Source: CAVUWL01 sp963787415
GTDB taxonomy: Bacteria; Actinomycetota; Thermoleophilia; Solirubrobacterales; 70-9
Direction: 5' to 3'
DNA: 64,000 nt
Assembly (NCBI GenBank): GCA_963787415.1
Contig: CAWBCO010000003.1
Location: forward strand, 186,001-250,000
A program made the position numbers and the translations under genes. The notes under the pieces were generated by a model. That model was not told where the DNA came from. It searched no databases and saw nothing but the letters and a program-made list of their open reading frames with translations. The first letter of the stretch is position 1, and the number at the start of each line of letters is the position of its first letter. Of this stretch, positions 46,543-52,641 are shown piece by piece.

Positions 46543-46668
46543 TTAGGTTCCGGATTTCGCTGCGCGCTTCAGAAGATCCTCAATCTCTTTCCGTTTCGGC
46601 ACTGGAATCTCGATCGGTTTCCCCCGCTTAGGGGTTGTTTTCTGAGTTTTTGGGGCTTTGTGATCCAA
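46543..46668 (-). CDS. Small KTTPK-motif protein, copy 1
   Basis: From TTG 46668 (after GCAGGAAAAAC) 41 residues are encoded: KTQKTTPKRGKPIEIPVPKR and then EIEDLLKRAAKSGT. The second copy at 47,834 shares QKTTPK, GKP, EIP, KR and LxRAAK in the same order. An ATG at 46734 is in frame but adds an unrelated N terminus. I know no family for it. It precedes the DUF3467/TA genes by 88 nt on the same strand. Confidence 0.55.
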   Translation of the reverse strand: MDHKAPKTQKTTPKRGKPIEIPVPKRKEIEDLLKRAAKSGT

Positions 46669-47083
46669 GTTTTTCCTGCAATTAGCGGAGGGGCCGGGAG
46701 AAATCTCCATCCGTGCACGCCTGGATAGGGGCAAATCCGCCGCTGCGGCCCATTCAATTGAGGAGTGGCCTAGCCCGGTCCCCTCCCCGTTACGCCAAAT
46801 ACGAGTGAAGTGCGGGGAAGGGGCCGGGACGTAGGGCTCGGGGCTTCAGCCAATACAAAGCCCCCTCCGAGTCCAACGTGAGCAGTAGCGACGCTCCTAG
46901 GCCATTCTCCTTTCCGGAAAGGATTCCTCCGAACCGGCCGTCAAAGGCAGCCACGCTGTAAAGGCTGCTTGACAGATCCTACGCCCCTATCGGACGGAAG
47001 CGGGTCTAAAACTGGGCTGCTTGCCATGCATGCCTGAGTTTATACACAGAAGGTATAAGCGTGACGGCGGTCACACTTATCCC
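46669..47083. other. Gene-poor stretch inside the island
   Basis: No convincing gene. The stretch has several GC-rich short inverted repeats (for example around CTTTCCGGAAAG at 46910-46921) and ends in the left arm of the 108-bp palindrome. Overlapping frames on both strands have no start signal or recognisable product. Confidence 0.4.
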
Positions 47084-47122
47084 ATGAGAGTATGTAGACT
47101 GCAAAAAGCATGGCAAGCAGCC
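47015..47122. repeat. 108-bp imperfect palindrome joining two IS ends head to head
   Basis: Outer arms GGCTGCTTGCCATGC (47015-47029) and GCATGGCAAGCAGCC (47108-47122) are perfect reverse complements. The centre is GTGACGGCGGTCAC (47061-47074). Between centre and tips lie two diverged copies of the IS end: CTTATACCTTCTGTGTATAA to the left (read outward) and CTTATCCCATGAGAGTATGT to the right. Confidence 0.8.
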
Positions 47123-47215
47123 AATTCCCCTGCAAACGACGAATCTTGGCTTGAACAGGCCGAGGCCGAAGCTGAGATTGAGGACGACTGGGAGCGCGAT
47201 TTCGGCGAGGATTAG
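47084..47215 (+). CDS. Small acidic hypothetical protein
   Basis: ATG 47084 opens a 43-codon frame: MRVCRLQKAWQAANSPANDE followed by a strongly acidic tail ending DDWERDFGED. It starts within the right arm of the palindrome, has no clear ribosome binding site, and its stop overlaps the end of the convergent gene by 4 nt. It could be a small antitoxin-like or regulatory protein, or a chance frame. Confidence 0.35.
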   Translation: MRVCRLQKAWQAANSPANDESWLEQAEAEAEIEDDWERDFGED

Positions 47216-47817
47216 TCGTCGGGATCGTGCCAGGGAGTCTCCGCGTAGCGGCCCTCCCTGAGCACTTCGTGCTTCCGAAAGCGGAAGATGTCTCGCACCC
47301 TCACCGACTTTCCCTCAAAGCGCTTCAGGGGGTGGATGCCAAAGCAAAGCCATGCAAACTCGACCACATAGGTATCGAGATAGATCAGATCCTCTGCAAG
47401 TGCGTCTATCTCGGCAACGGGGCGAATGATCTCCACCCAGGCGCCAGCCTTGCGGCCGGGCTTTGTTCGTCTAAGGCGCGGGTCGTCAAACGCGCTTGAG
47501 CCAACTTCCCTATCGCCGTGCGCAAAGTCATTGCGGTCCTTGATTGCGTCGCCAACCTCTTTCTTAAGGCGGATTGCGACCTGCTTCTCTTCGTCGTCAA
47601 GCTCCGTTTTGCGTTCGCAGATGGCAAAAAAGGAGTTCGTAATCTGCGAGGCAAAAGCCTCTCCCAGCGCCAGTTTGGCAATCATTGGGTCGTTTTCCTC
47701 GCTCCCTAGCGCGAGTTCGATCCCTTCCCGCATGTCACTAATGAGCATCGAGAACTCAACGACATATCGACCGATTGCGCGATGGGCCTCGTCCCTCTTT
47801 CCGATATCCATGACCAT
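47212..47817 (-). CDS. Hypothetical protein with HEPN-like RNxxxH motif
   Basis: The helical product of about 201 residues contains KKEVGDAIKDRNDFAHGDRE; the R-N-D-F-A-H spacing matches the Rx4-6H signature of HEPN domains, many of which are RNases in toxin-antitoxin and defence systems. Two helices with conserved acidic residues precede it (YVVEFSMLISDMREGIELAL). The start is uncertain: ATG 47817 or ATG 47811, divergent from the next gene by 16 nt. No MNT partner is present. Function is inference. Confidence 0.55.
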   Translation of the reverse strand: MVMDIGKRDEAHRAIGRYVVEFSMLISDMREGIELALGSEENDPMIAKLALGEAFASQITNSFFAICERKTELDDEEKQVAIRLKKEVGDAIKDRNDFAHGDREVGSSAFDDPRLRRTKPGRKAGAWVEIIRPVAEIDALAEDLIYLDTYVVEFAWLCFGIHPLKRFEGKSVRVRDIFRFRKHEVLREGRYAETPWHDPDD

Positions 47818-47833
47818 CGCTACCCTCTCTCTA

Positions 47834-47983
47834 ATGGCCGAGAACCCCAAGCCTATGCAGAAAACGACCCCCAAAGGCATCAACCCGAAAACGGGCAAGC
47901 CCTATAAGCCGGTTGAGATTCCGCCACTAAAGCGCGGGACGTTTGACGCGGTGCTGGATCGGGCGGCGAAGCCCCCTAAATAG
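47834..47983 (+). CDS. Small KTTPK-motif protein, copy 2
   Basis: The 49-residue protein reads MAENPKPMQKTTPKGINPKT, then GKPYKPVEIPPLKRGTFDAV and LDRAAKPPK. It is related to the product at 46,543 along its length, with a 6-7 residue insertion after KTTPK. Its stop is 6 nt before a NYN-domain gene, so the two are likely cotranscribed. No Shine-Dalgarno site is visible. Confidence 0.6.
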   Translation: MAENPKPMQKTTPKGINPKTGKPYKPVEIPPLKRGTFDAVLDRAAKPPK

Positions 47984-47989
47984 CCGGAT

Positions 47990-48121
47990 ATGGTGCGCTT
48001 TCTGCGCACCATCGTCTACATCGACGGTTTCAATCTTTATTACGGCGCTTGTCGAGCGCGTGGGCGGCGCTGGCTGGATCTAGGCGTGACCAGCCCCCCT
48101 TCATGGGTCCACTTGATCTAA
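47990..48121 (+). pseudogene. NYN-domain protein, N-terminal fragment truncated by IS3
   Basis: The frame starts MVRFLRTIVYIDGFNLYYGA and runs through RRWLDL before entering the IS3 end, where it stops at TAA 48119-48121. YIDGFNLYYG is the first strand and catalytic Asp motif of NYN (PIN-like) nucleases of the LabA/DUF88 type. The rest of the gene is not found on the other side of the IS (from 49,369), so the 3' part was lost. Confidence 0.75.
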
Positions 48122-48155
48122 CCCCTAGCACCGTCCACTCCGAATGAGAATGCAG

Positions 48156-49010
48156 CTAGCTGGATTGTTTCGGATGGAGTTCCTCGAACTCCATTGGGGT
48201 GAGCATATTGAGCGAGCTGTGGCGCCGGCGGTTGTTGTGGAAGGACTCGATGTACTCGAAGATCGCGTTGGCGAGCTCGACCCTCGTCTTCCATCCTCGG
48301 CGGTTGAGCAGCTCGACCTGCATCCGGCCCCAGAATGACTCCATCATCGCGTTGTCCAGGGCGGTCCCGGTGCGACCAACCGACGGCATCAGCTTCGCCT
48401 CCTTGACGCGCTGGGTGAAGACCCAAGATGTGAATTGGGTGCCACGATCGCTATGGATCACGGTGCGATCGGGGTCGCGGCCTGCGATCGCCATCCCGAG
48501 CGCGTTGGTGACCAGGGCGGCCGTCTGGGTCGAGTCGATCGACCAGCCGACGATCTTGCGGCTGAAGGCATCGAGCACCGCGCAGCAGAAGACCTTTCCT
48601 TCTCTGGTCGGGTGCTCGGTTATATCGGTCACCCAGAGCTTGTTGGGGCCGTCCTCGGAGAAGTCACGGCAAACGAGGTCGGCTGCCACGAACGCCCCGG
48701 GGAGACCCCGCCTGCCCGTCGATGGCTTGGGCAAGCCCTTGCGGCCCTGCTCGCGCATGATCGAGTAGACGAGCTTGCGGTTGGCGATTACGCCGTGGCC
48801 AAGCCGCAGCTCCGCCGCCACTCTGACGTAGCCGTAGGTCCCGAAGGAGTCGCTGTGGATCTTTGCCACCAACGGCCCAAGCCATGCCCGCCTCAGCTCG
48901 CGCTGGTTCGGCGGCCTCTTGCGCCAGTGGGTGTAGCTACTGCGGTTGACTCCGAGTGCGCGGCATGTCTCTCGCTCGCTGAATCCCTGCCCGGTCAGGC
49001 ACCTGATCAC
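48156..49010 (-). CDS. IS3 family transposase OrfB
   Basis: The 284-residue integrase-type protein has the DDE triad in LWVTDITEHP, VIHSDRGTQFTS and NAMMESFWGRMQVELL, after an HTH_21-like segment (FGTYGYVRVAAELRLGHGVI). GTG start overlaps the orfA stop (GTGA). A CCCAAAAGG run in the overlap also allows a -1 frameshift to an OrfAB fusion, which IS3 elements generally need; the -1 frame upstream reads KRLYPVIRCL, in keeping with a fused product. Confidence 0.92.
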   Translation of the reverse strand: MIRCLTGQGFSERETCRALGVNRSSYTHWRKRPPNQRELRRAWLGPLVAKIHSDSFGTYGYVRVAAELRLGHGVIANRKLVYSIMREQGRKGLPKPSTGRRGLPGAFVAADLVCRDFSEDGPNKLWVTDITEHPTREGKVFCCAVLDAFSRKIVGWSIDSTQTAALVTNALGMAIAGRDPDRTVIHSDRGTQFTSWVFTQRVKEAKLMPSVGRTGTALDNAMMESFWGRMQVELLNRRGWKTRVELANAIFEYIESFHNNRRRHSSLNMLTPMEFEELHPKQSS

Positions 49011-49306
49011 CGGGTAGAGCCTTTTGGGCGAATCTTTTGTTGCTCGTCGAAGATCGCCGCCGCCTTGCGGATCAGCTCGAGTTCGTGCTCGAGCTCGCGG
49101 ACCCGCTTCCTTGCAGCGCAGAGCTCGGTGTTCTGGGAGCTGGTGGCGCCGGGTTTCTCGCCGTGGTCTATGCGGTCCTGGTCGAGCCAGCGGTGGATGG
49201 TGGCGCCAGCCACTCCGTACTCGGCGCTAAGCCCTGAGACGGACCTTCCCGACCTCGCCAGGGCGATGATTCGCTCGCGGAACTCCGGGGGGTACTGCCT
49301 GGGCAT
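49007..49306 (-). CDS. IS3 family transposase OrfA
   Basis: The 99-residue product begins MPRQYPPEFRERIIALARSG and has a helix-turn-helix (SVSGLSAEYGVAGATIHRWL) and a leucine-zipper-like C terminus (RVRELEHELELIRKAAAIF). ATG 49306 is set by GAAGGAG 5 nt upstream; the frame is open 10 codons further. OrfA binds the element ends and multimerises with OrfB. Confidence 0.9.
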   Translation of the reverse strand: MPRQYPPEFRERIIALARSGRSVSGLSAEYGVAGATIHRWLDQDRIDHGEKPGATSSQNTELCAARKRVRELEHELELIRKAAAIFDEQQKIRPKGSTR

Positions 49307-49368
49307 TGGACTCCTTCGGTAGGGCTGGAGTCTCATGCATCGTGGCCCAGTCTGCGGGGGTTAGATCA

Positions 49369-49621
49369 CTGTTAGATCGAAAAGTATCGGGCTCGCCTTG
49401 GAATCTCACTTGAAGGCTGTGAGGCGCAAATCCGAATGATTTAGAGCCCTGATGGCACCACGGCTGTCTGGGCCTTTCAACCCAGGTGGCTGGCCCAGAC
49501 TGCGAACCTGGCAGGGCAGCACGGACCGTTACAAGCTGGGTTCGCGGGAGCCATAGTCAGCGATAACCAGGAGGGGCGCCACCTGAGCGCCCCTCCATCC
49601 TGACCATCGAATCGCGCCTGC
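49369..49621. other. Spacer with long hairpin and terminator-like stem
   Basis: No gene seen. GTCTGGGCC (49466-49474) and GGCCCAGAC (49492-49500) form a perfect 9-bp stem with a 17-nt loop. GGAGGGGCGC (49570-49579) and GCGCCCCTCC (49587-49596) form a 10-bp stem with a 7-nt loop 26 nt after the lipoprotein gene stop and probably terminate it, despite lacking a T tract. Confidence 0.5.
49570..49596 (-). terminator. Terminator-like hairpin after the lipoprotein gene
   Basis: A perfect 10-bp GC-rich stem with a 7-base loop. It is symmetric, so it could act in both directions; only the minus-strand lipoprotein gene ends nearby. Confidence 0.5.
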
Positions 49622-50086
49622 CTAAGATCCTTCCGCGGCGCATTCGGTCAAGCCGATTTTCACTGCAAGTGCGTGGCTCGACGCAAAGAGACCTTTCGTC
49701 TGTAGCAGGGACGGCTTTGCCTTCACTTCGTTAAGAGTGGCCTGGGCCGTTTTGACGAGTTCTTTTTGGGTGGCTTCATATTCAGCCGGAGCCCGCAGCG
49801 CAGCGACTCCAGCGATCTGGGTTTGGATGTTGGGGATCTGCGAACTCGTCGCATATTGTTCGATTTGAGCCTTTGAAGGGTTATTTCCAAGGGCTTTACC
49901 CTCTTTTTCGCCGACCATATTTCCCGTTTTGCAGATGGCATTGCCACGGGTGGCAAATTCAGCCTTTGTCAATGCCGCCGTTGTTGCTGTCGTCGTGCTG
50001 CTGCTGCTGCTTCCACAGCCCGCCACCAACAGGCCGGCGAAGAGAAGGGCGCCAACTGAAGCTGCGCCCAAAATTCTGCGATACAT
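49622..50086 (-). CDS. Putative lipoprotein
   Basis: The 154-residue product has a signal peptide and lipobox (LLVAGC), followed by a Ser/Thr linker SSSSSTTTATTAALTKAEFA and a helical domain with two Cys (AICKTGN and LTECAAEGS) that may pair. This design is common among exported lipoproteins of the class, but I know no function. The gene ends before a strong hairpin. Confidence 0.72.
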   Translation of the reverse strand: MYRRILGAASVGALLFAGLLVAGCGSSSSSTTTATTAALTKAEFATRGNAICKTGNMVGEKEGKALGNNPSKAQIEQYATSSQIPNIQTQIAGVAALRAPAEYEATQKELVKTAQATLNEVKAKPSLLQTKGLFASSHALAVKIGLTECAAEGS

Positions 50087-50346
50087 GAATACCTCCGTTC
50101 GTTGACCGGTTACGCAGCGACCCTATGCGTCCTTCGGTATCGAGAGGCGCCTGAGAGCCACGGAGAGCCCTTTCACCGCGAATGCGCCCAATCCCCCCGC
50201 CCGAGAACTCCAAGCCCCTTAGGACGCCGCATATGCGAACGTCTGTTCGTGGGTGGGATTAGCTTCCGTGCCCCAGCTTGATCGCGTCACGCAGCCAGTC
50301 GTGCTCGGTGCCAGGATCGAGGTCAGCGAGGAACTGTGCGTGCGAG
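50087..50346. other. Upstream region of the lipoprotein gene
   Basis: No complete gene. On the minus strand, 50262-50345 contains a coding-like stretch FLADLDPGTEHDWLRDAIKL ending GHGS and a stop, in a different frame from the zinc-ribbon gene upstream. It may be a gene remnant or a frameshifted end of that gene. Confidence 0.3.
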
Positions 50347-50775
50347 CTATCCCAGCTTTCTCTTGAATGGGCGCCCGCACTTGCAACGACTGCCTGCCCC
50401 TGAGTCTTTCACTGCAAACTCGTCTGCTCGCGCGCGCAGTCCTTCTACTAGTGCTCTCTCAACGCCGGGGCTTGCGGCGGCTGCGACGGTCCGGGCTGAA
50501 TGCTCATACCCCTTGACAGCCATTGGAGCGCCCTCGGGAAGGCCACTATGCCGTCGCTGGCCGGCTAGCCTCTCCTGGGTTCCTGAAGCCTTGGTCCGCT
50601 GGCAGTCAACGCACAGCTCCCACAGCGCAGAGACATCGGAGCCGCAGCTTTTGCATCGGGCGCGACGTCCTTCCAGGCAGTCTCGGCCAAGCATGCCCGG
50701 CGAGGACTGACTGAGTGGGCTCTCACATGACGAACATAGCGTTGGTTTCAAAGACTGTTTCGATGCGCGGACCAT
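50347..50775 (-). CDS. Hypothetical zinc-ribbon-like protein
   Basis: The 142-residue frame has four Cys groups: LCSSC near residue 14, CKSCG near 41, LCVDCQ near 55 and CKCGRP near the C terminus. Paired CxxC knuckles suggest zinc binding. No family is recognised, and a plus-strand frame of similar length overlaps it. The Cys pattern makes the minus-strand reading the better one, but coding is not certain. Confidence 0.4.
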   Translation of the reverse strand: MVRASKQSLKPTLCSSCESPLSQSSPGMLGRDCLEGRRARCKSCGSDVSALWELCVDCQRTKASGTQERLAGQRRHSGLPEGAPMAVKGYEHSARTVAAAASPGVERALVEGLRARADEFAVKDSGAGSRCKCGRPFKRKLG

Positions 50776-50872
50776 GAGTTGCTCCTATGTCTTGACACAG
50801 GTGTCGCCTCTGTGGTGAAACCGGACACCGCCCCCTACTTCGCAGGCACCTGCACGGTTGCGGGTATCCATC

Positions 50873-51478
50873 TCATCTCGTCCGGCGGTAGCAGATGTGC
50901 GTCGCCAGTGGGGAATGGAGGACCTCGTCGGGCTCGAAATCGAACTCGGCGACGCCGTCGAATATCCCCTCGCCGGACCCGAGTAAAACGGGGACGATGT
51001 CGAGCCAGAGCTCGTCGATGACGCCCGCCAGCAGCGCTTGGCGGACGGTCGAGGCGCCGCCCGCGATGTCTACGCCGTCTGCGCCGGCAGTCTCGCGGGC
51101 CTGGGCATAGGCGGCGTCGAAGCCATCGGTGACGAAGTGAAACGTCGTCCCGCCCTCCATCTCGATCGGCGCGTGAGTGTGATGGGTTAGGACGAACACG
51201 GGCGCGTGGTAGGGCGGCTCGGGCCCCCACCAGCCCGACCACTCCTCGTCCCACTCGCCGCGGATCGGGCCAAACATGTTGCGGCCCATGACGTAGGCGC
51301 CGCGGGGGCGCAGCAAACGACGCTCGGCGGTGGCGTCCGCCTCGTTCGCGCGCTCGTCGCCAAGGTGCCAGCCGTGAAGCTCGCGGCCCCGCTTGCCGAG
51401 CGGGTCTTCGCGGCTTTGATCCGGCCCGGCGACGAAGCCGTCGAGGGAGATCGACATGTGGCAGGTGGTGTCGGCCAT
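50873..51478 (-). CDS. Dihydrofolate reductase-like (RibD C-terminal domain) protein
   Basis: The 201-residue protein starts MADTTCHMSISLDGFVAGPD and has the RibD-C/DHFR-like pattern: GAYVMGRNMF, VFVLTHHTHAPI, ADGVDIAGGASTVRQALLAG and DELWLDIVPVLLGSGEGIFD. Members use NAD(P)H for reductions, often of unknown substrates. ATG 51478 is set by TTGGAGGAG 5-6 nt upstream. It is divergent from the HxlR regulator gene, a frequent pairing. Confidence 0.85.
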   Translation of the reverse strand: MADTTCHMSISLDGFVAGPDQSREDPLGKRGRELHGWHLGDERANEADATAERRLLRPRGAYVMGRNMFGPIRGEWDEEWSGWWGPEPPYHAPVFVLTHHTHAPIEMEGGTTFHFVTDGFDAAYAQARETAGADGVDIAGGASTVRQALLAGVIDELWLDIVPVLLGSGEGIFDGVAEFDFEPDEVLHSPLATHICYRRTR

Positions 51479-51542
51479 TATTCTCCTCCAAAGTGATTGT
51501 GATTTGCAAGCGGTGGCGGGCGGGCGGAACCGTATCAGAGTA

Positions 51543-51557
51543 GTTGCAGCTTGCAAG
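51543..51557. promoter_or_regulatory. Putative HxlR operator TTGCA-N3-TGCAA
   Basis: GTTGCAGCTTGCAAG contains a perfect TTGCA/TGCAA dyad with a 3-base spacer, in the 98-bp divergent gap between the reductase and regulator genes. A related TTGCAAG half site lies at 51514-51520. Confidence 0.5.
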
Positions 51558-51576
51558 TACCATGGAGGACATGGCT

Positions 51577-52083
51577 ATGCCCCCTGCGGGCGAACCGCGC
51601 TCCGGGTGTCCGATCAACGCGACGATCGAGGTGATCGGCGACCGCTGGTCGCTCCTCGTCTTGCGCGACGTGATGTTCGGCAACCGCCGCCACTTCCGCG
51701 AGCTGCAGAAGCGCTCGGAGGAGGGAATTGCCTCAAACATCCTGGCGGACCGGCTGCGGCGCCTCGTCGCCGGCGGCCTGCTCACCCGAGAGGATGTCGG
51801 CCGCGGCCGGCGGGCGACCTACAGCCTCACCGAGGCGGCCATCGAGCTCGTGCCAGTGATGGCAGCGCTCGGATCCTGGGGGCTCCGCCATCGGCCAACG
51901 ACGGCCACGCTCCGCGTGCGGGCAGAGCTGCTGGCCGACGGCGGCCCCGAGCTGTGGGCGGATTTCATGGACGAGCTGCGCGCCGAGCACCTCGGCGCAC
52001 CGTCCCCGCCGGACGACCGCTCACTGGCCACCGAGCGCCTTGCCGCCGCCTACGCCGAGGCTGTCGCCGCCGAGGTGACCTGA
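51577..52083 (+). CDS. HxlR family winged-helix transcriptional regulator
   Basis: The 168-residue protein has the HxlR signature SGCPINATIEVIGDRWSLLV followed by LRDVMFGNRRHFRELQKRSE, then ILADRLRRLVAGGLL and the wing GRGRRATYSLTEAA. I chose ATG 51577, which has GGAGGA at 8-nt spacing; ATGs at 51562 and 51571 are in frame. HxlR proteins respond to aldehydes, quinones or redox stress through the N-terminal Cys region. It probably represses itself and the divergent reductase. Confidence 0.88.
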   Translation: MPPAGEPRSGCPINATIEVIGDRWSLLVLRDVMFGNRRHFRELQKRSEEGIASNILADRLRRLVAGGLLTREDVGRGRRATYSLTEAAIELVPVMAALGSWGLRHRPTTATLRVRAELLADGGPELWADFMDELRAEHLGAPSPPDDRSLATERLAAAYAEAVAAEVT

Positions 52084-52641
52084 GCCGGTGGCCCGCTTGA
52101 CCTCCGCCTCGCGCGCCGACGGGCGCGCCGCACTCATCCGCCGACTCTCGACCGCTCAGCTCGTCAGTTCACCACCTCTGCACACGGCCACTACCCAACA
52201 CCAGGTTGCCCCCGTCCTGACGGGAGTCTCGATGCTGCATCCTGTTCAAGTCTGCGAACCCATCCCTTCCCGCGATCTCACGGCAGCCCAGGGTTGCCGT
52301 GGCAATGACAACAATCAGCGCTAGCATCGACGGGCGCTTGCAGAGCCACGCTACGAACACCATTTTACGGAACCGTCGCGCTGCGCCCATAGCTTTTGAG
52401 TCGAGATCAATGGCGTTCAATTGAAGCCGAGTCTTTCGTATCGGCGCCTGCTAGCGCAAGGCGCCGAGCGCCTCTATGCGATCGGGCGCACAACTCAATC
52501 CTGCGCCCAATAGAGCAGAAATGGACCGGAATCAGCCTAGTCTGCGGTGCGTTGGAAGGGCTGCTGAGCGACCCGCGGACCGCTCTGCAAAGCTGGAAGC
52601 CGGGCGCTCATTGTTGAGTCCGTCTCACGCTTGCCATGCGC
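52084..52641. other. Intergenic region without a recognised gene
   Basis: This 558-base stretch lies between the convergent ends of the regulator and Fic genes. A perfect 8-bp hairpin TCGGCGCC/GGCGCCGA (52441-52448 and 52460-52467) may terminate transcription. A minus-strand frame 52169-52420 encodes 83 residues with a hydrophobic stretch, but its lipobox is poor and it has no good ribosome binding site. Confidence 0.4.

Larger units (their letters stand above)
44298..47074 (+). mobile_element. IS1595-type transposon with toxin-antitoxin cargo
   Basis: Related inverted ends lie at 44298-44333 and 47039-47074; in the inward direction they agree at about 31 of 36 positions (GTGAC, a 4-base core, GTCACGCTTATACCTT, two variable bases, GTGTATAA). 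Between them are a passenger gene and an intact transposase on the plus strand and a toxin-antitoxin group plus two small genes on the minus strand. At 2.78 kb it is larger than a simple IS1595 element. I see no 8-bp target duplication. Confidence 0.65.
48114..49368 (-). mobile_element. IS3 family insertion sequence
   Basis: The element of about 1,255 bp has terminal repeats TGATCTAACCCC (48114-48125) and GGGGTTAGATCA (49357-49368), with weaker similarity continuing for about 38 bp. It contains orfA and orfB on the minus strand, both intact. Flanking 3-bp duplications are not evident. It interrupts the NYN gene. Confidence 0.85.

Noticed and set aside
48111..49371. 3-bp target duplication of the IS3 element
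   Set aside because: With the TG...CA ends, the flanks are ACT and CTG; a match appears only if one end is shifted by a base.
49536..49560. tRNA-like GGGTTCG loop near a GGAGCC
   Set aside because: No acceptor, D or anticodon stem can be formed around it.
52169..52420. 83-residue minus-strand frame with a hydrophobic stretch ending TLGC
   Set aside because: The lipobox lacks Leu at -3, no ribosome binding site is seen, and the rest has no protein-like pattern.
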